A DNA stretch of 64,000 nt from a virus. The DNA lies in IMG/VR virus record IMGVR_UViG_3300005838_000009, positions 1-64,000 of that record. One strand, 5' to 3'. Every line of letters starts with the position of its first letter. Position 1 is the first letter of the stretch. Position numbers and translations under genes: made by a program. Positions 42,388 to 49,576 of this stretch are shown here, one piece after another. The notes below the pieces were generated by a model. The model was given only the letters and a program-made list of their open reading frames with translations. It did no database searches and was not told the DNA's origin.

Positions 42388-42604
42388 ACTCGTATATTCC
42401 TCTAAACACACCATCTCTTACAAAACCTTTACCGTGGTGTACAGTTACGCATTCCTCACATGAGCCTATAATCTCGAATTTACCGAACAATATAGGTGCG
42501 TCTTCTAATAGCATTAAGTTATCATCACCTGGTATATCCCTAACTATCTTTATGCGAGCATCGCATTTTTTGCATTTTAGGCCTGGGTGTAGTTTAATTA
42601 TCAT
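42371..42604 (-). CDS. 77-residue zinc-ribbon protein
   Basis: From ATG 42604 the product has CKKC at residue 10 and CEEC at about 53, with a beta segment between. TATA box at 42625-42634 fixes the start and rejects an upstream in-frame ATG. Confidence 0.65.
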   Translation of the reverse strand: MIIKLHPGLKCKKCDARIKIVRDIPGDDNLMLLEDAPILFGKFEIIGSCEECVTVHHGKGFVRDGVFRGIYEYDQST

Positions 42605-42624
42605 CACTATATATAGGATATTGG

Positions 42625-42634
42625 GATATATAAA
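42625..42634 (-). promoter_or_regulatory. TATA box for the 41.5-42.6 kb minus unit
   Basis: GTTTATATATCC on the minus strand, 21-30 nt before ATG 42604. Confidence 0.6.
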
Positions 42635-42689
42635 CGCTTGCGTTTTCATATAAATGTACGTTAAGTACACTCTATGCTTTGCATGTGCA

Positions 42690-42965
42690 CTACGTGCACT
42701 CTAATTCATCTTTTAATGTCTCTTGGAGTTCCTCATCTTCAGCTATCTTTAAGAACGTCAATCTGCCAAAGTCCGCACCTGCCCAATAGGCATGTTTGTG
42801 TATCTGTCTCAATAAAGCAGGGAGGGCTGGTAGTGCTTTCATTGTCTCCATTATATCTGGGTCTTCTGACTCTAATAGAGAAATGATTGAATTAAACGAT
42901 ATGGCTTCCTTGATATTACCTTCCTCTTCTATCTCGTTTGTAAGGTTTTCAATATCTCTAGACAT
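42690..42965 (-). CDS. Acidic helical protein
   Basis: The ~91-residue product is acidic and helical (LTNEIEEEGNIKEAI; ALPALPALLRQIHKHAYWAG). No motif recognised. Confidence 0.62.
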   Translation of the reverse strand: MSRDIENLTNEIEEEGNIKEAISFNSIISLLESEDPDIMETMKALPALPALLRQIHKHAYWAGADFGRLTFLKIAEDEELQETLKDELECT

Positions 42966-42987
42966 CACCCTATATAAGGGTCTATAC

Positions 42988-43431
42988 TTATATCCTTTTC
43001 CACTCTGGTAGTTCTATTTCCATACCTTTACCTTGCTGTGTTACATAGAACTCTTGGTTATGATAACCATCCATTTCACACACTACTTTTACCTTGCCTG
43101 CAGGGACCCTACTAGAATCAAAAACAATCCTATCATCCTTATAGTAATTACCTTCCTGTAGTAATGTTGCGCAGAGGGGGCTGTCTACTGCCTTTATGGT
43201 ATAGTGGAATTTCTTACGCACGACCCTTGTTCCCTCCGGATCTGATCCACTATAAACGAATTCTACGTTCTTTACGAATCTCTGTTTATCCAGGCACGGT
43301 CTACATTTCATTTTTGAGGTGCGTAATCTTGCTCCACAGTCACAACGTGGAGAATTATATTGGTTTGAATAGTCCTGGTTTAAGCTTGATATTGTTACCA
43401 TACCTGATACACTACGGGCCGCCAAGGCCAA
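42988..43431 (-). CDS. Beta protein with internal zinc ribbon
   Basis: CDCGARLRTSK..CRPC near residue 30-46 precedes an Ig-like beta domain (VEFVYSGSDPEGTRVVRKKFHYTI; VKVVCEMDGY). I favour TTG 43431 because GGAGG lies 7 nt upstream; ATG 43401 is the alternative. Confidence 0.63.
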   Translation of the reverse strand: MALAARSVSGMVTISSLNQDYSNQYNSPRCDCGARLRTSKMKCRPCLDKQRFVKNVEFVYSGSDPEGTRVVRKKFHYTIKAVDSPLCATLLQEGNYYKDDRIVFDSSRVPAGKVKVVCEMDGYHNQEFYVTQQGKGMEIELPEWKRI

Positions 43432-44061
43432 TTAAGGACCTCCATTATATGATATTCTCACTGAGGCTGGGGGTATTGTTGATGGTATACCTCTTAAATG
43501 ATCTGCTGGTATTGTTCTATCTCGTTTATAAACCCTTACCTCCCCCTCTGGCATCATTCTGTCGATTACGACTGGAACACCATATAGTTCTGATCTATTA
43601 GGAGTAGGACCTGTTGTGTAGAAATTAATCATATATGAAGTATATAGACTCCTGTATGTTTTAGGTGACATTGTGAATTTTTTAGGATCTGCCCCTGTAT
43701 TTCTTCTAAAGTTACTCATTGTATCTCTAAGTGTTGAATCGCTTAATACATGTGTATATGTTTTATAATCTAATGATGGAACTTTAGTTTTAACTAGCCC
43801 CCGGCTCCAAGCTGGTTTACAGGCCACACATATTTGATTTACGCTTCCTTTACCGCATACTTGGCATTTATCTGGCCACATCTTTTGTTCATCTCTGTAC
43901 TCTCTAGTATTTGGTATCCCCCCTGTAGAGCCAAATATGACTGTAGTAATGCTTCTATGTTTTAATTGTGATTCTGTGTTTTTTCTGTAAATTTCCCCCA
44001 CTAACTCGTAGTCATTGGTTCTATCTAGCCCTGTTTGGCATTTGGAAAAAAAATCCGTCAT
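43432..44061 (-). CDS. Capsid-like protein with zinc ribbon
   Basis: The C-terminal half (TLRDTMSNFRRNTGADPKKF...YGVPVVIDRMMP) resembles the P-domain and A-domain of the capsid protein encoded at 28177-29409 (VLRTFLRKIRIKAGKDPNVF...YGVPFIPTKDAP). A CQVCGK...CVAC ribbon sits near residue 66-80. It could be a minor or degenerate capsid protein. The similarity was judged by eye. Confidence 0.58.
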   Translation of the reverse strand: MTDFFSKCQTGLDRTNDYELVGEIYRKNTESQLKHRSITTVIFGSTGGIPNTREYRDEQKMWPDKCQVCGKGSVNQICVACKPAWSRGLVKTKVPSLDYKTYTHVLSDSTLRDTMSNFRRNTGADPKKFTMSPKTYRSLYTSYMINFYTTGPTPNRSELYGVPVVIDRMMPEGEVRVYKRDRTIPADHLRGIPSTIPPASVRISYNGGP

Positions 44062-44174
44062 TTAATTAACACCTCAGATTTTCCGCATAGCTCACAAATT
44101 GCCAACTTTTCCTGGTGTCCTTGGAATAAAATAGTTGCATTGCTATCGCAGAATTTACATTCTTTGAATTTCAA
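44058..44174 (-). CDS. 38-residue zinc-ribbon protein
   Basis: TTG 44174 opens MKFKECKFCDSN...ICELCGKSEVLIK, a lone ribbon. A perfect AGAGGC-TAT-GCCTCT hairpin ends at the start codon and could control its translation. TATA box at 44227-44238. Confidence 0.55.
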   Translation of the reverse strand: MKFKECKFCDSNATILFQGHQEKLAICELCGKSEVLIK

Positions 44175-44226
44175 GAGGCATAGCCTCTGTAATTGTTATT
44201 ACTCAATACTTACTATACGGCATAAG

Positions 44227-44238
44227 GATATATAAATC
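44227..44238 (-). promoter_or_regulatory. TATA box of the 43-44 kb minus unit
   Basis: ATTTATATATCC on the minus strand; the transcript would carry a ~30-nt leader containing the AGAGGC/GCCTCT hairpin before TTG 44174. Confidence 0.55.
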
Positions 44239-44280
44239 TTTGTTAGTTTTTTTAATTTTTCAAAATTTTCCATGTGCACC

Positions 44281-44640
44281 GGCAGCATAAGTATGCTGTT
44301 CCTATACATTGTGAAAATGTTTCTAGAGGGGGATCGTGCCTAGCCCTGCTATACAACGGTGTTTCTATGAGATAGGCTTATAAGGGGGTGTGCATAGGGT
44401 ATTATGTAGCCCTGTTAGCCCTATGGTTAGGAACGAATGCACATACACCGTGTACAATAAGGGGTTATGGTAAGGGTATTAGGTGTGTTGCTAATAGAGG
44501 TCGTGCCTATGGCACTAGGTAAGCCCTGCCTAGCCACGCCTAGCCACGCCTAGCCACGCCTAGCCACGCCTAGCCACGCCTAGCCACGCCTAGCCACGCC
44601 TAGCCACGCCTAGTAGGCGTAAATCGTGCCTGTCAGGCAC
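44281..44640. other. Candidate replication origin / control region
   Basis: This gene-free region lies where minus- and plus-strand transcription diverge. It holds three palindromes: CAGCATA/TATGCTG (44283-44298), GTGCC/GGCAC (44503-44515) and GTGCCTG-T-CAGGCAC (44626-44640). TCGTGCCT occurs three times (44334, 44501, 44624) and eight 10-bp tandem repeats are present. It is more GC-rich than its flanks. Iterons plus palindromes at a transcription divergence suggest an origin; this is inference. Confidence 0.55.
44531..44610. repeat. Eight perfect 10-bp tandem repeats
   Basis: The unit TAGCCACGCC is repeated eight times without error, framed by partial units (CTGCC before, TAGTAGGCG after). 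One unit spans about one helical turn, so bound proteins would line up on one face. Confidence 0.95.
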
Positions 44641-44703
44641 AAAACCCCTATATGTGTATGGTATAAGACATATCATTAATTAGATAACATGGGGATCGGC
44701 AGA

Positions 44704-44724
44704 TTTAAATACCCCCAGCACGAA
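44704..44724 (+). promoter_or_regulatory. Conserved TATA/palindrome element, copy 1
   Basis: TTTAAATACCCCC followed by AGCACGAA, identical over 21 bp to 46027-46047. The TTTAAATA core can act as a TATA box. Confidence 0.7.
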
Positions 44725-44726
44725 AG

Positions 44727-45032
44727 GTGGGTGTTCTTCTGCTTTGTTGTATTTGTACTGTTATATTATGTATAATATGTAATGATGTAGATAGAATGTA
44801 TGTAATAGAAGCCCCCTTAGGTATTATGTATAATACCAAGAGAAGTGGTGTATATTCATACCATGTATTAAACAATGGGCAGACCGAAGGGTTTTTAACC
44901 CCTAGGCACGAATGGTCATTGTTCGCAAACACACAAATCCATGTTACATGTAAATGTAATATAAACAATTTGTGTCATGGACACCGTAGTTATGTGTATT
45001 CAATTACTATAACATGGAAATGTCCGAGGTAA
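44727..45032 (+). CDS. Possible membrane-anchored protein behind promoter element 1
   Basis: A GTG start about 20 nt after the element gives 101 residues with an N-terminal hydrophobic Cys-rich helix (VLLLCCICTVILCIIC). A soluble part follows with CKC, C and a WKCPR end. It overlaps the next gene by 19 nt. Element copy 2 lies inside it, so the call is cautious. Confidence 0.45.
   Translation: MGVLLLCCICTVILCIICNDVDRMYVIEAPLGIMYNTKRSGVYSYHVLNNGQTEGFLTPRHEWSLFANTQIHVTCKCNINNLCHGHRSYVYSITITWKCPR
44889..44912 (+). promoter_or_regulatory. Variant of the conserved element, copy 2
   Basis: GGGTTTTTAACCCC then AGGCACGAA: the palindromic frame and the CACGAA end are kept while the centre differs. 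Confidence 0.45.
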
Positions 45033-45388
45033 CATTCGCACATATTTTAGATACAAATGTATCTGACAGCAAACCAACTGTTAGCAATAACAGTAAATCT
45101 ACTATAAAGCAAGGTAGTGTGGATTCTACATATGAGGTAAAATCAAGCATGAAAGACCTCAAAGCAAAGTATAGTGGCACAACTATTAAAGCAGTTGTAA
45201 AGAAAAAGACAGGTAATTTAGTAGTAAAGAGTTGGATAGGCAAAACCCTTTATAAACATCTAGCAGGGTATTTCCAATACATACCAACTAGTCATACTAG
45301 GTTTGTAAAGGCAAAGAATATAGGTGGATTCAAACAAATCCTCACAAAAGCAGGTATAACATTAGTAGTAATGGAGGAGAACTATTAA
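45014..45388 (+). CDS. Basic hypothetical protein
   Basis: The 124-residue product is Lys-rich with a C-terminal alpha/beta region (KTLYKHLAGYFQYIPTSHTRFVKAKNIGGFKQIL). It is early in the right-arm operon. Function unknown. Confidence 0.68.
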   Translation: MEMSEVTFAHILDTNVSDSKPTVSNNSKSTIKQGSVDSTYEVKSSMKDLKAKYSGTTIKAVVKKKTGNLVVKSWIGKTLYKHLAGYFQYIPTSHTRFVKAKNIGGFKQILTKAGITLVVMEENY

Positions 45389-45513
45389 TGTCCCCTATAA
45401 CAAAACTAGTTAATAGGGGTAGTGGGTTTTATAAACTCCGAACAGATAAAGGGTTATCATTTTGGCAAAATGTTAATAACCCTACTGATATAATTAGTGA
45501 GGCAGATTTCTAA
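45388..45513 (+). CDS. 41-residue hypothetical protein
   Basis: TAATG coupling at both ends. The product MSPITKLVNRGSGFYKLRT...ISEADF is not recognised. Confidence 0.55.
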   Translation: MSPITKLVNRGSGFYKLRTDKGLSFWQNVNNPTDIISEADF

Positions 45514-45584
45514 TGGAATCAGCACCTATAATCATATATTCGATTGGTTTGTTTATGGGCTTACTAATAGGGGTTAGTTTATAA
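45513..45584 (+). CDS. 23-residue membrane microprotein
   Basis: MESAPIIIYSIGLFMGLLIG is a single hydrophobic helix; coupled by TAATG junctions. Confidence 0.48.
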   Translation: MESAPIIIYSIGLFMGLLIGVSL

Positions 45585-45646
45585 TGAACAGCGACATCAT
45601 GTTAGCATTTGATGAAATAGAGGAGGCTATTATAAATGAAGATTGA
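45584..45646 (+). CDS. 20-residue acidic microprotein
   Basis: MNSDIMLAFDEIEEAIINED, tightly packed between coupled genes. Weak support on its own. Confidence 0.38.
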   Translation: MNSDIMLAFDEIEEAIINED

Positions 45647-45764
45647 TGCGAACAACATCACTTGGATTCGCCTACCTAATGGTAAAGTAGAGTGGAATAA
45701 CTATTCATGTTATGGCTCTACAACAGGTAAGATGTTCACATCAAGAGAGGGTGTATTAATATGA
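45636..45764 (+). CDS. 42-residue hypothetical protein
   Basis: MKIDANNITWIRLPNGKVEW suggests a small beta protein. Overlaps the previous frame by 11 nt and the next by 4 nt. Confidence 0.52.
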   Translation: MKIDANNITWIRLPNGKVEWNNYSCYGSTTGKMFTSREGVLI

Positions 45765-46003
45765 CATTATTAATGAGTGTGAAATTAAGGGAATATACTT
45801 TCTCTTGTATAGATAGTGGATATGGTGGGAATATGGGATTGTATGAGGTATGTATTTTTAAGAAAAATCCTAATCATATATCAAGTGTATTAGGCGAAAC
45901 ATCAGTAGTAAAGGGTTGGTGTGATTGGTTAGAGGTAGAAGCCCTCTATAAAATATTTAAATCATGCCCACATACTAATTGGAGTAAATATGGATTCAGT
46001 TAG
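45761..46003 (+). CDS. 80-residue hypothetical protein
   Basis: A small alpha/beta protein with four Cys (FSCIDSGYGG, YEVCIFKK, WCDWLEVEAL, SCPHTN). It ends just before conserved element 3. Confidence 0.6.
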   Translation: MTLLMSVKLREYTFSCIDSGYGGNMGLYEVCIFKKNPNHISSVLGETSVVKGWCDWLEVEALYKIFKSCPHTNWSKYGFS

Positions 46004-46017
46004 TATAAAATGGTCGA

Positions 46018-46047
46018 ATCGGTGGGTTTAAATACCCCCAGCACGAA
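46018..46047 (+). promoter_or_regulatory. Conserved TATA/palindrome element, copy 3
   Basis: ATCGGTGGGTTTAAATACCC is followed by CCAGCACGAA. GGGT...ACCC arms flank TTTAAAT. It precedes the 46166 gene by ~120 nt. Confidence 0.7.
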
Positions 46048-46165
46048 TACTCGCTGAAATCCGATTCGATTCGGTTATTAATTGTATTTGTATTTAATAT
46101 GAATATAATTATAAATGTCATCTGATGAGTGTTAAAGACACGAAACAAATATGTATGTATTTGTA

Positions 46166-46798
46166 ATGGCAGAAAAGCGTCAAACAACTGCTTCTAAAGT
46201 GAAGGAGTTGGAATCAACTGTCGAAGATATGCGAAATACCATGTCTAAGATTAACGATAGCACATTAGCCGTATTGGCTAAAATGGAAGAACTATCGCAA
46301 AATACCCCTGTTGCAACAGCAACAGTACATACACCAGAAGTGTTGGCTCTTAATACGAGCAGTATGGATAGCAAGGTAATTGCTACAAACATTGAACAAG
46401 CACCTATCAAGACAAAAGGTTGTTTTGAGATATTAGATGCTTTAATTGAGCAGTTCCCAAACAAAGTAACTGTATCAGCACCTCATCTAAAGAAAGACGG
46501 GGTAACGTTGGGCAAATCATACATATTGAATATGCCTAGAATTGACGAAGCATTTGTACTCGTCAATAAGAATGGAACTACTGTTGCACAACAGAAAACA
46601 GAAGCCAAAGGCTATTGGAAAGCAGTTGCTTTCAATGGATATACATTTACAGGAATGTATAGAAGCACAAGTGGTGGAGTTTTCACAACCTATATCAAGC
46701 AACAAAATGAAGCACCATTCCTAGAATATCTTAAAAAGAAAGGTATTCATATCCCAGCAAAAGACGGGAACAAACCTGACGAGGCAGGTGAGGATTAA
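46166..46798 (+). CDS. Coiled-coil N-terminus plus globular domain, unknown
   Basis: From ATG 46166 (MAEKRQTTASKVKELES) the 210-residue product has a ~45-residue coiled coil, a Thr/Val linker and a C-terminal alpha/beta domain (GYWKAVAFNGYTFTGMYRST). First gene after promoter element 3 and followed by its own terminator, so it is likely made in quantity. An in-frame ATG at 46151 is less likely. Confidence 0.7.
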   Translation: MAEKRQTTASKVKELESTVEDMRNTMSKINDSTLAVLAKMEELSQNTPVATATVHTPEVLALNTSSMDSKVIATNIEQAPIKTKGCFEILDALIEQFPNKVTVSAPHLKKDGVTLGKSYILNMPRIDEAFVLVNKNGTTVAQQKTEAKGYWKAVAFNGYTFTGMYRSTSGGVFTTYIKQQNEAPFLEYLKKKGIHIPAKDGNKPDEAGED

Positions 46799-46810
46799 AT
46801 CCTCTTTTTT
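46790..46810 (+). terminator. Hairpin plus T6 terminator with stop codon in the loop
   Basis: GAGGAT-TAA-ATCCTC then TTTTTT; the loop is exactly the TAA stop of the preceding gene. Confidence 0.7.
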
Positions 46811-46817
46811 ATTTAAC

Positions 46818-47270
46818 ATGTCTAATAAGAAAACAAAGTTTGTTGAGGGCAAAACAATAGGTGTTCATAACACCACTAATAAAATGCCTGAATTGACATC
46901 ATACGAACATAGTCAAATACCTAAAACACCACAAGATAGTAATAGGTATGAGGGTTTTGCTCTTTGTCCTAATGAGGATTTGAAAGAAATAGAATATGTT
47001 GAGAAGAAACACTCACGTACTATTAGAGGGTTAGATAAACTAACCAAACAAATGCTCAAAGATGATGTATTATATGGCAAAAACACCCTAGTTACACAAT
47101 CTATGGTTAAGCCTGAACTAAAAGGAACAGGTTGTGATGAGAGTGATCCTAATAATAGGGTATTTTGGACATCATGTTTCAAAGGAATACAATGGGCTAG
47201 GTTGCAGTATATATGTGAGTTGTGGGGTGTTAAATTGGTAGAAGCCCCTCCTTATGAGGCTGGTAACTGA
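46818..47270 (+). CDS. Hypothetical protein
   Basis: ATG 46818 (MSNKKTKFVEGKTIG) is chosen because the earlier in-frame GTG lies within the terminator. The 150-residue product has a C-terminal segment with Cys and Trp (FWTSCFKGIQWARLQYICELWGV). Not recognised. Confidence 0.66.
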   Translation: MSNKKTKFVEGKTIGVHNTTNKMPELTSYEHSQIPKTPQDSNRYEGFALCPNEDLKEIEYVEKKHSRTIRGLDKLTKQMLKDDVLYGKNTLVTQSMVKPELKGTGCDESDPNNRVFWTSCFKGIQWARLQYICELWGVKLVEAPPYEAGN

Positions 47271-47418
47271 TGGTATTCTGTTGGTTATTAATACTCATTA
47301 GTCTTGTTGTTGCCGTTGTGTTTGGTTGGGATTTCATGGTTAGTGGTTGGGAATATGTATTTGAAACAACCATTAGGTTAGTTGAAGCAATCATCACAAG
47401 AATAGAGGTGTCGCCATA
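47269..47418 (+). CDS. 49-residue membrane protein
   Basis: The N-terminus (MVFCWLLILISLVVAVVFGW) is a membrane helix, followed by an amphipathic helix. Start overlaps the previous stop. Confidence 0.55.
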
Positions 47419-47607
47419 ATGGGATATACTGACGCTGAGGTGTGTAAGATTATAGAAGAACATAGATTAGATCCCATAATGAATGAACAAGATTCAGCAC
47501 TAGAGTTAATGGAATTAGGCATACCTATTGACCAAATTAGAGAGTGTATTCATAAAATGTTAGCATGGAAATCAAATACAACAGGGGATAATAGTGATTT
47601 AAAATGA
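47419..47607 (+). CDS. Small helical protein of the L-x3-G family
   Basis: The 62-residue product contains ALELMELGIPIDQIRECIHKML. A similar helix-Gly-helix pattern occurs in the products of 50244, 51453 and 54308, suggesting a dispersed family like UBA-type helical bundles. Confidence 0.6.
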   Translation: MGYTDAEVCKIIEEHRLDPIMNEQDSALELMELGIPIDQIRECIHKMLAWKSNTTGDNSDLK

Positions 47608-47684
47608 TATTTGAAATAATAAAAATATCACTACTATGTTTTATTGCTGGTGCATTATGGGAGATTAGCAGTAAAATTGGCTAA
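47604..47684 (+). CDS. 26-residue membrane microprotein
   Basis: MIFEIIKISLLCFIAGALWE is one hydrophobic helix, ATGA-coupled to its upstream gene. Confidence 0.45.
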   Translation: MIFEIIKISLLCFIAGALWEISSKIG

Positions 47685-47832
47685 TACACCTAAACAATTT
47701 GTTGATTGTGTTAAATGTCCTAATAAATCAGCACATACTATTACACAAATAGATATGAGTAGTATTAAACAGGCTAGTAAATATGGTGGATTCCCAATTT
47801 GTGCCTCTTGTTATAAGGTTGAGAATACATGA
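47677..47832 (+). CDS. 51-residue zinc-ribbon protein
   Basis: TTG start at 47677. CVKC near residue 11 and CASC near 43 make a wide zinc ribbon. Confidence 0.55.
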   Translation: MANTPKQFVDCVKCPNKSAHTITQIDMSSIKQASKYGGFPICASCYKVENT

Positions 47833-47915
47833 CTAAGAATGAATGTTTTTGTGTTAATTTAATTATATTTGGCACATATTGTCTTGGTATGTATTTTGGG
47901 AAGTATTTATTATGA
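47829..47915 (+). CDS. 28-residue membrane microprotein
   Basis: MTKNECFCVNLIIFGTYCLG: short hydrophobic helix with three Cys, ATGA-coupled. Confidence 0.45.
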   Translation: MTKNECFCVNLIIFGTYCLGMYFGKYLL

Positions 47916-48025
47916 GTATGTTCTTTGATTACTTTTTTTGTGGTGTTATGAGGGAAACTGCTTATTATGATATAAATGCCCTCGTTTATTATTTAAATAA
48001 CTGTTGGGTGGGCATGATAGCATGA
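47912..48025 (+). CDS. 37-residue aromatic-rich microprotein
   Basis: Rich in Phe, Tyr and Met with two Cys. ATGA-coupled on both sides. Unassigned. Confidence 0.42.
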   Translation: MSMFFDYFFCGVMRETAYYDINALVYYLNNCWVGMIA

Positions 48026-48135
48026 TCAATCAAACTTGTAGAGAGTATTGTTACAATGTGCTTGAAATACCTAACGACCAACCTATATTAGATGAGATTA
48101 AATGGATATTAGGAGTGATTAAACTTGGTAGATGA
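48022..48135 (+). CDS. 37-residue microprotein
   Basis: MINQTCREYCYNVLEIPNDQ then a helix ending GVIKLGR. Coupled upstream; overlaps a TTG start downstream. Confidence 0.42.
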   Translation: MINQTCREYCYNVLEIPNDQPILDEIKWILGVIKLGR

Positions 48136-48277
48136 TAGTAGATCATTGTTAAATATTACCCTTGAATTAAATAATATATCAAGAATACATAGTAATGATA
48201 GATTTGTTATTGCTAAGGTTAAAGAGATAGCATTATCATTGAAAGAATTAACTATACATTGTAGGGATAAATATTGA
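48125..48277 (+). CDS. 50-residue helical protein
   Basis: TTG start. MVDDSRSLLNITLELNNISRI and a second helix IAKVKEIALSLKELTIH. Not recognised. Confidence 0.5.
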   Translation: MVDDSRSLLNITLELNNISRIHSNDRFVIAKVKEIALSLKELTIHCRDKY

Positions 48278-48381
48278 ACAATAAATATACATGTAATTGT
48301 GGTAAAATATACTACCAATTAAATCATTTAGTTAAATGCCTCGTTAAACATGGTCTAATTAAACAGGAAATGGTAAAATGA
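48274..48381 (+). CDS. 35-residue protein with CNC...C
   Basis: TTGA coupling; MNNKYTCNCGKIYYQLNHLVKCL may hold a metal with Cys/His. Ends ATGA-coupled into the next gene. Confidence 0.48.
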   Translation: MNNKYTCNCGKIYYQLNHLVKCLVKHGLIKQEMVK

Positions 48382-48584
48382 GAATAACAGATTTAGATGA
48401 TATAAGAGTGGGTGATACTGTCATAAATCTTGGTTGTAATAATCTTCGTATAGGTGGAAGATATAAGATAATTGAAGTTATTGAAAATGATATTTTATTA
48501 GATACACATGGTGATGAGCCTAATATGACAGGTACATGGTGGGTAAACAAAGTGTTAGTTGATATATTTGGGGATAGGATTTGA
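48378..48584 (+). CDS. SH3-like beta-barrel protein
   Basis: RVGDTVINLGCNNLRIGGRYKIIEV has the turn pattern of small SH3/KOW-type barrels. The next gene encodes a diverged copy. Confidence 0.58.
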   Translation: MRITDLDDIRVGDTVINLGCNNLRIGGRYKIIEVIENDILLDTHGDEPNMTGTWWVNKVLVDIFGDRI

Positions 48585-48841
48585 AAGAAATAGAATTAAT
48601 GGATTGTGAGGTAGGTGATACTATTATTATTGATAAGGGTATTAATCAACATATTAGAGAGGGTATGAGGTTTAGAGTATTAGAAACTGATTTAGAATAT
48701 CATGATGATGATGGTAGTGAGGTAGAAGTGTTATGTTTTAGAATAACTGAAAAAGATGAGAAAGGTGTTGCTAGTTGGTTAGATGATAGTGACTATGATA
48801 GAGTTACTTGTTTTTGTGAGGTTATAGTTAAACATGAATAA
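48581..48841 (+). CDS. SH3-like beta-barrel protein, paralogue
   Basis: TTG start. EVGDTIIIDKGINQHIREGMRFRVLE aligns with the previous product (VGDT, IR.G.R, VLE), followed by an acidic extension. A tandem duplication is likely. Confidence 0.58.
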   Translation: MKEIELMDCEVGDTIIIDKGINQHIREGMRFRVLETDLEYHDDDGSEVEVLCFRITEKDEKGVASWLDDSDYDRVTCFCEVIVKHE

Positions 48842-48902
48842 AACATTTACATTTAGAGGCAAGAAGTTTAGAAGAAATGGGTGGAAATTAGAATATGTAT
48901 AA
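48834..48902 (+). CDS. 22-residue basic microprotein
   Basis: MNKTFTFRGKKFRRNGWKLE, overlapping genes on both sides. Weak support. Confidence 0.35.
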   Translation: MNKTFTFRGKKFRRNGWKLEYV

Positions 48903-49191
48903 TAAATGTATTAAATGTGGTACTAATTGTGTTGATAGTTATTGTCCCCCATGTAAAATGGTTATGACACTATTAAAAATGTATCCATTAGAGACATATG
49001 ATAATCTTGCTAAAACAATACAGGGTTATTATGGTAGTATGTCTTTTGTTAGAATAGATGATGAAACAGAATTATTATTAATAGCAATACCATTAGGTGA
49101 AGTTCCTTCAAAAGATGTAAAAAATAAAATGCGTAATTTAAGTAAATCACCTTTTAATGAGGAAATAGAAGAAATATTAAAAAAAATATGA
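48895..49191 (+). CDS. Zinc-ribbon protein
   Basis: CIKCGTNCVDSYCPPC is a compact ribbon at the N-terminus; ~75 helical residues follow. Last gene before promoter element 4. Confidence 0.63.
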   Translation: MYNKCIKCGTNCVDSYCPPCKMVMTLLKMYPLETYDNLAKTIQGYYGSMSFVRIDDETELLLIAIPLGEVPSKDVKNKMRNLSKSPFNEEIEEILKKI

Positions 49192-49210
49192 TAAATATAT
49201 CATAACTTTA

Positions 49211-49240
49211 ATCGGTGGGTTTATAACCCCCGTTCACGAA
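49211..49240 (+). promoter_or_regulatory. Conserved TATA/palindrome element, copy 4
   Basis: ATCGGTGGGTTTATAACCCC then GTTCACGAA. It keeps the ATCGGTGGGTTTA start, CCCC and the CACGAA end, and heads the next gene string. Confidence 0.65.
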
Positions 49241-49307
49241 ATAACCCCAGCGAAAAATCGAAATTCGAGAATTTAATAAAATAAATAAATTAAATAATAA
49301 TAATAAA

Positions 49308-49442
49308 ATGGATATATTAAAATGTGGAAGCCCATTAGGTGAATATGAAATTCATTGTAATGAGAAACAAATGAAGAAAATAAAATTAATGTTTGAAGCA
49401 GAAATGGATAACAATAGAACAGATAGGTTTAGAGAATTATGA
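49308..49442 (+). CDS. 44-residue hypothetical protein
   Basis: ATG 49308; MDILKCGSPLGEYEIHCNEK then a helix. First gene after element 4, with a ~65-nt leader. Confidence 0.55.
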   Translation: MDILKCGSPLGEYEIHCNEKQMKKIKLMFEAEMDNNRTDRFREL

Positions 49443-49576
49443 AATATAAAAAAATAGAATTACTAGCATTAAAAATACAATGGCTATCAAGAGATATAAT
49501 TAATAATAAAGGCAGTAGTGAATGTGTTGATGAAACTATTGACGCTTGTAAAGAACTATTAAAGGAATTAAAATGA
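49439..49576 (+). CDS. 45-residue helical protein
   Basis: MKYKKIELLALKIQWLSRDI...KELLKELK; ATGA-coupled both sides. Unassigned. Confidence 0.55.
   Translation: MKYKKIELLALKIQWLSRDIINNKGSSECVDETIDACKELLKELK

Noticed and set aside
44531-44610. CRISPR array
   Set aside because: The eight units are 10 bp long and contiguous with no spacers.
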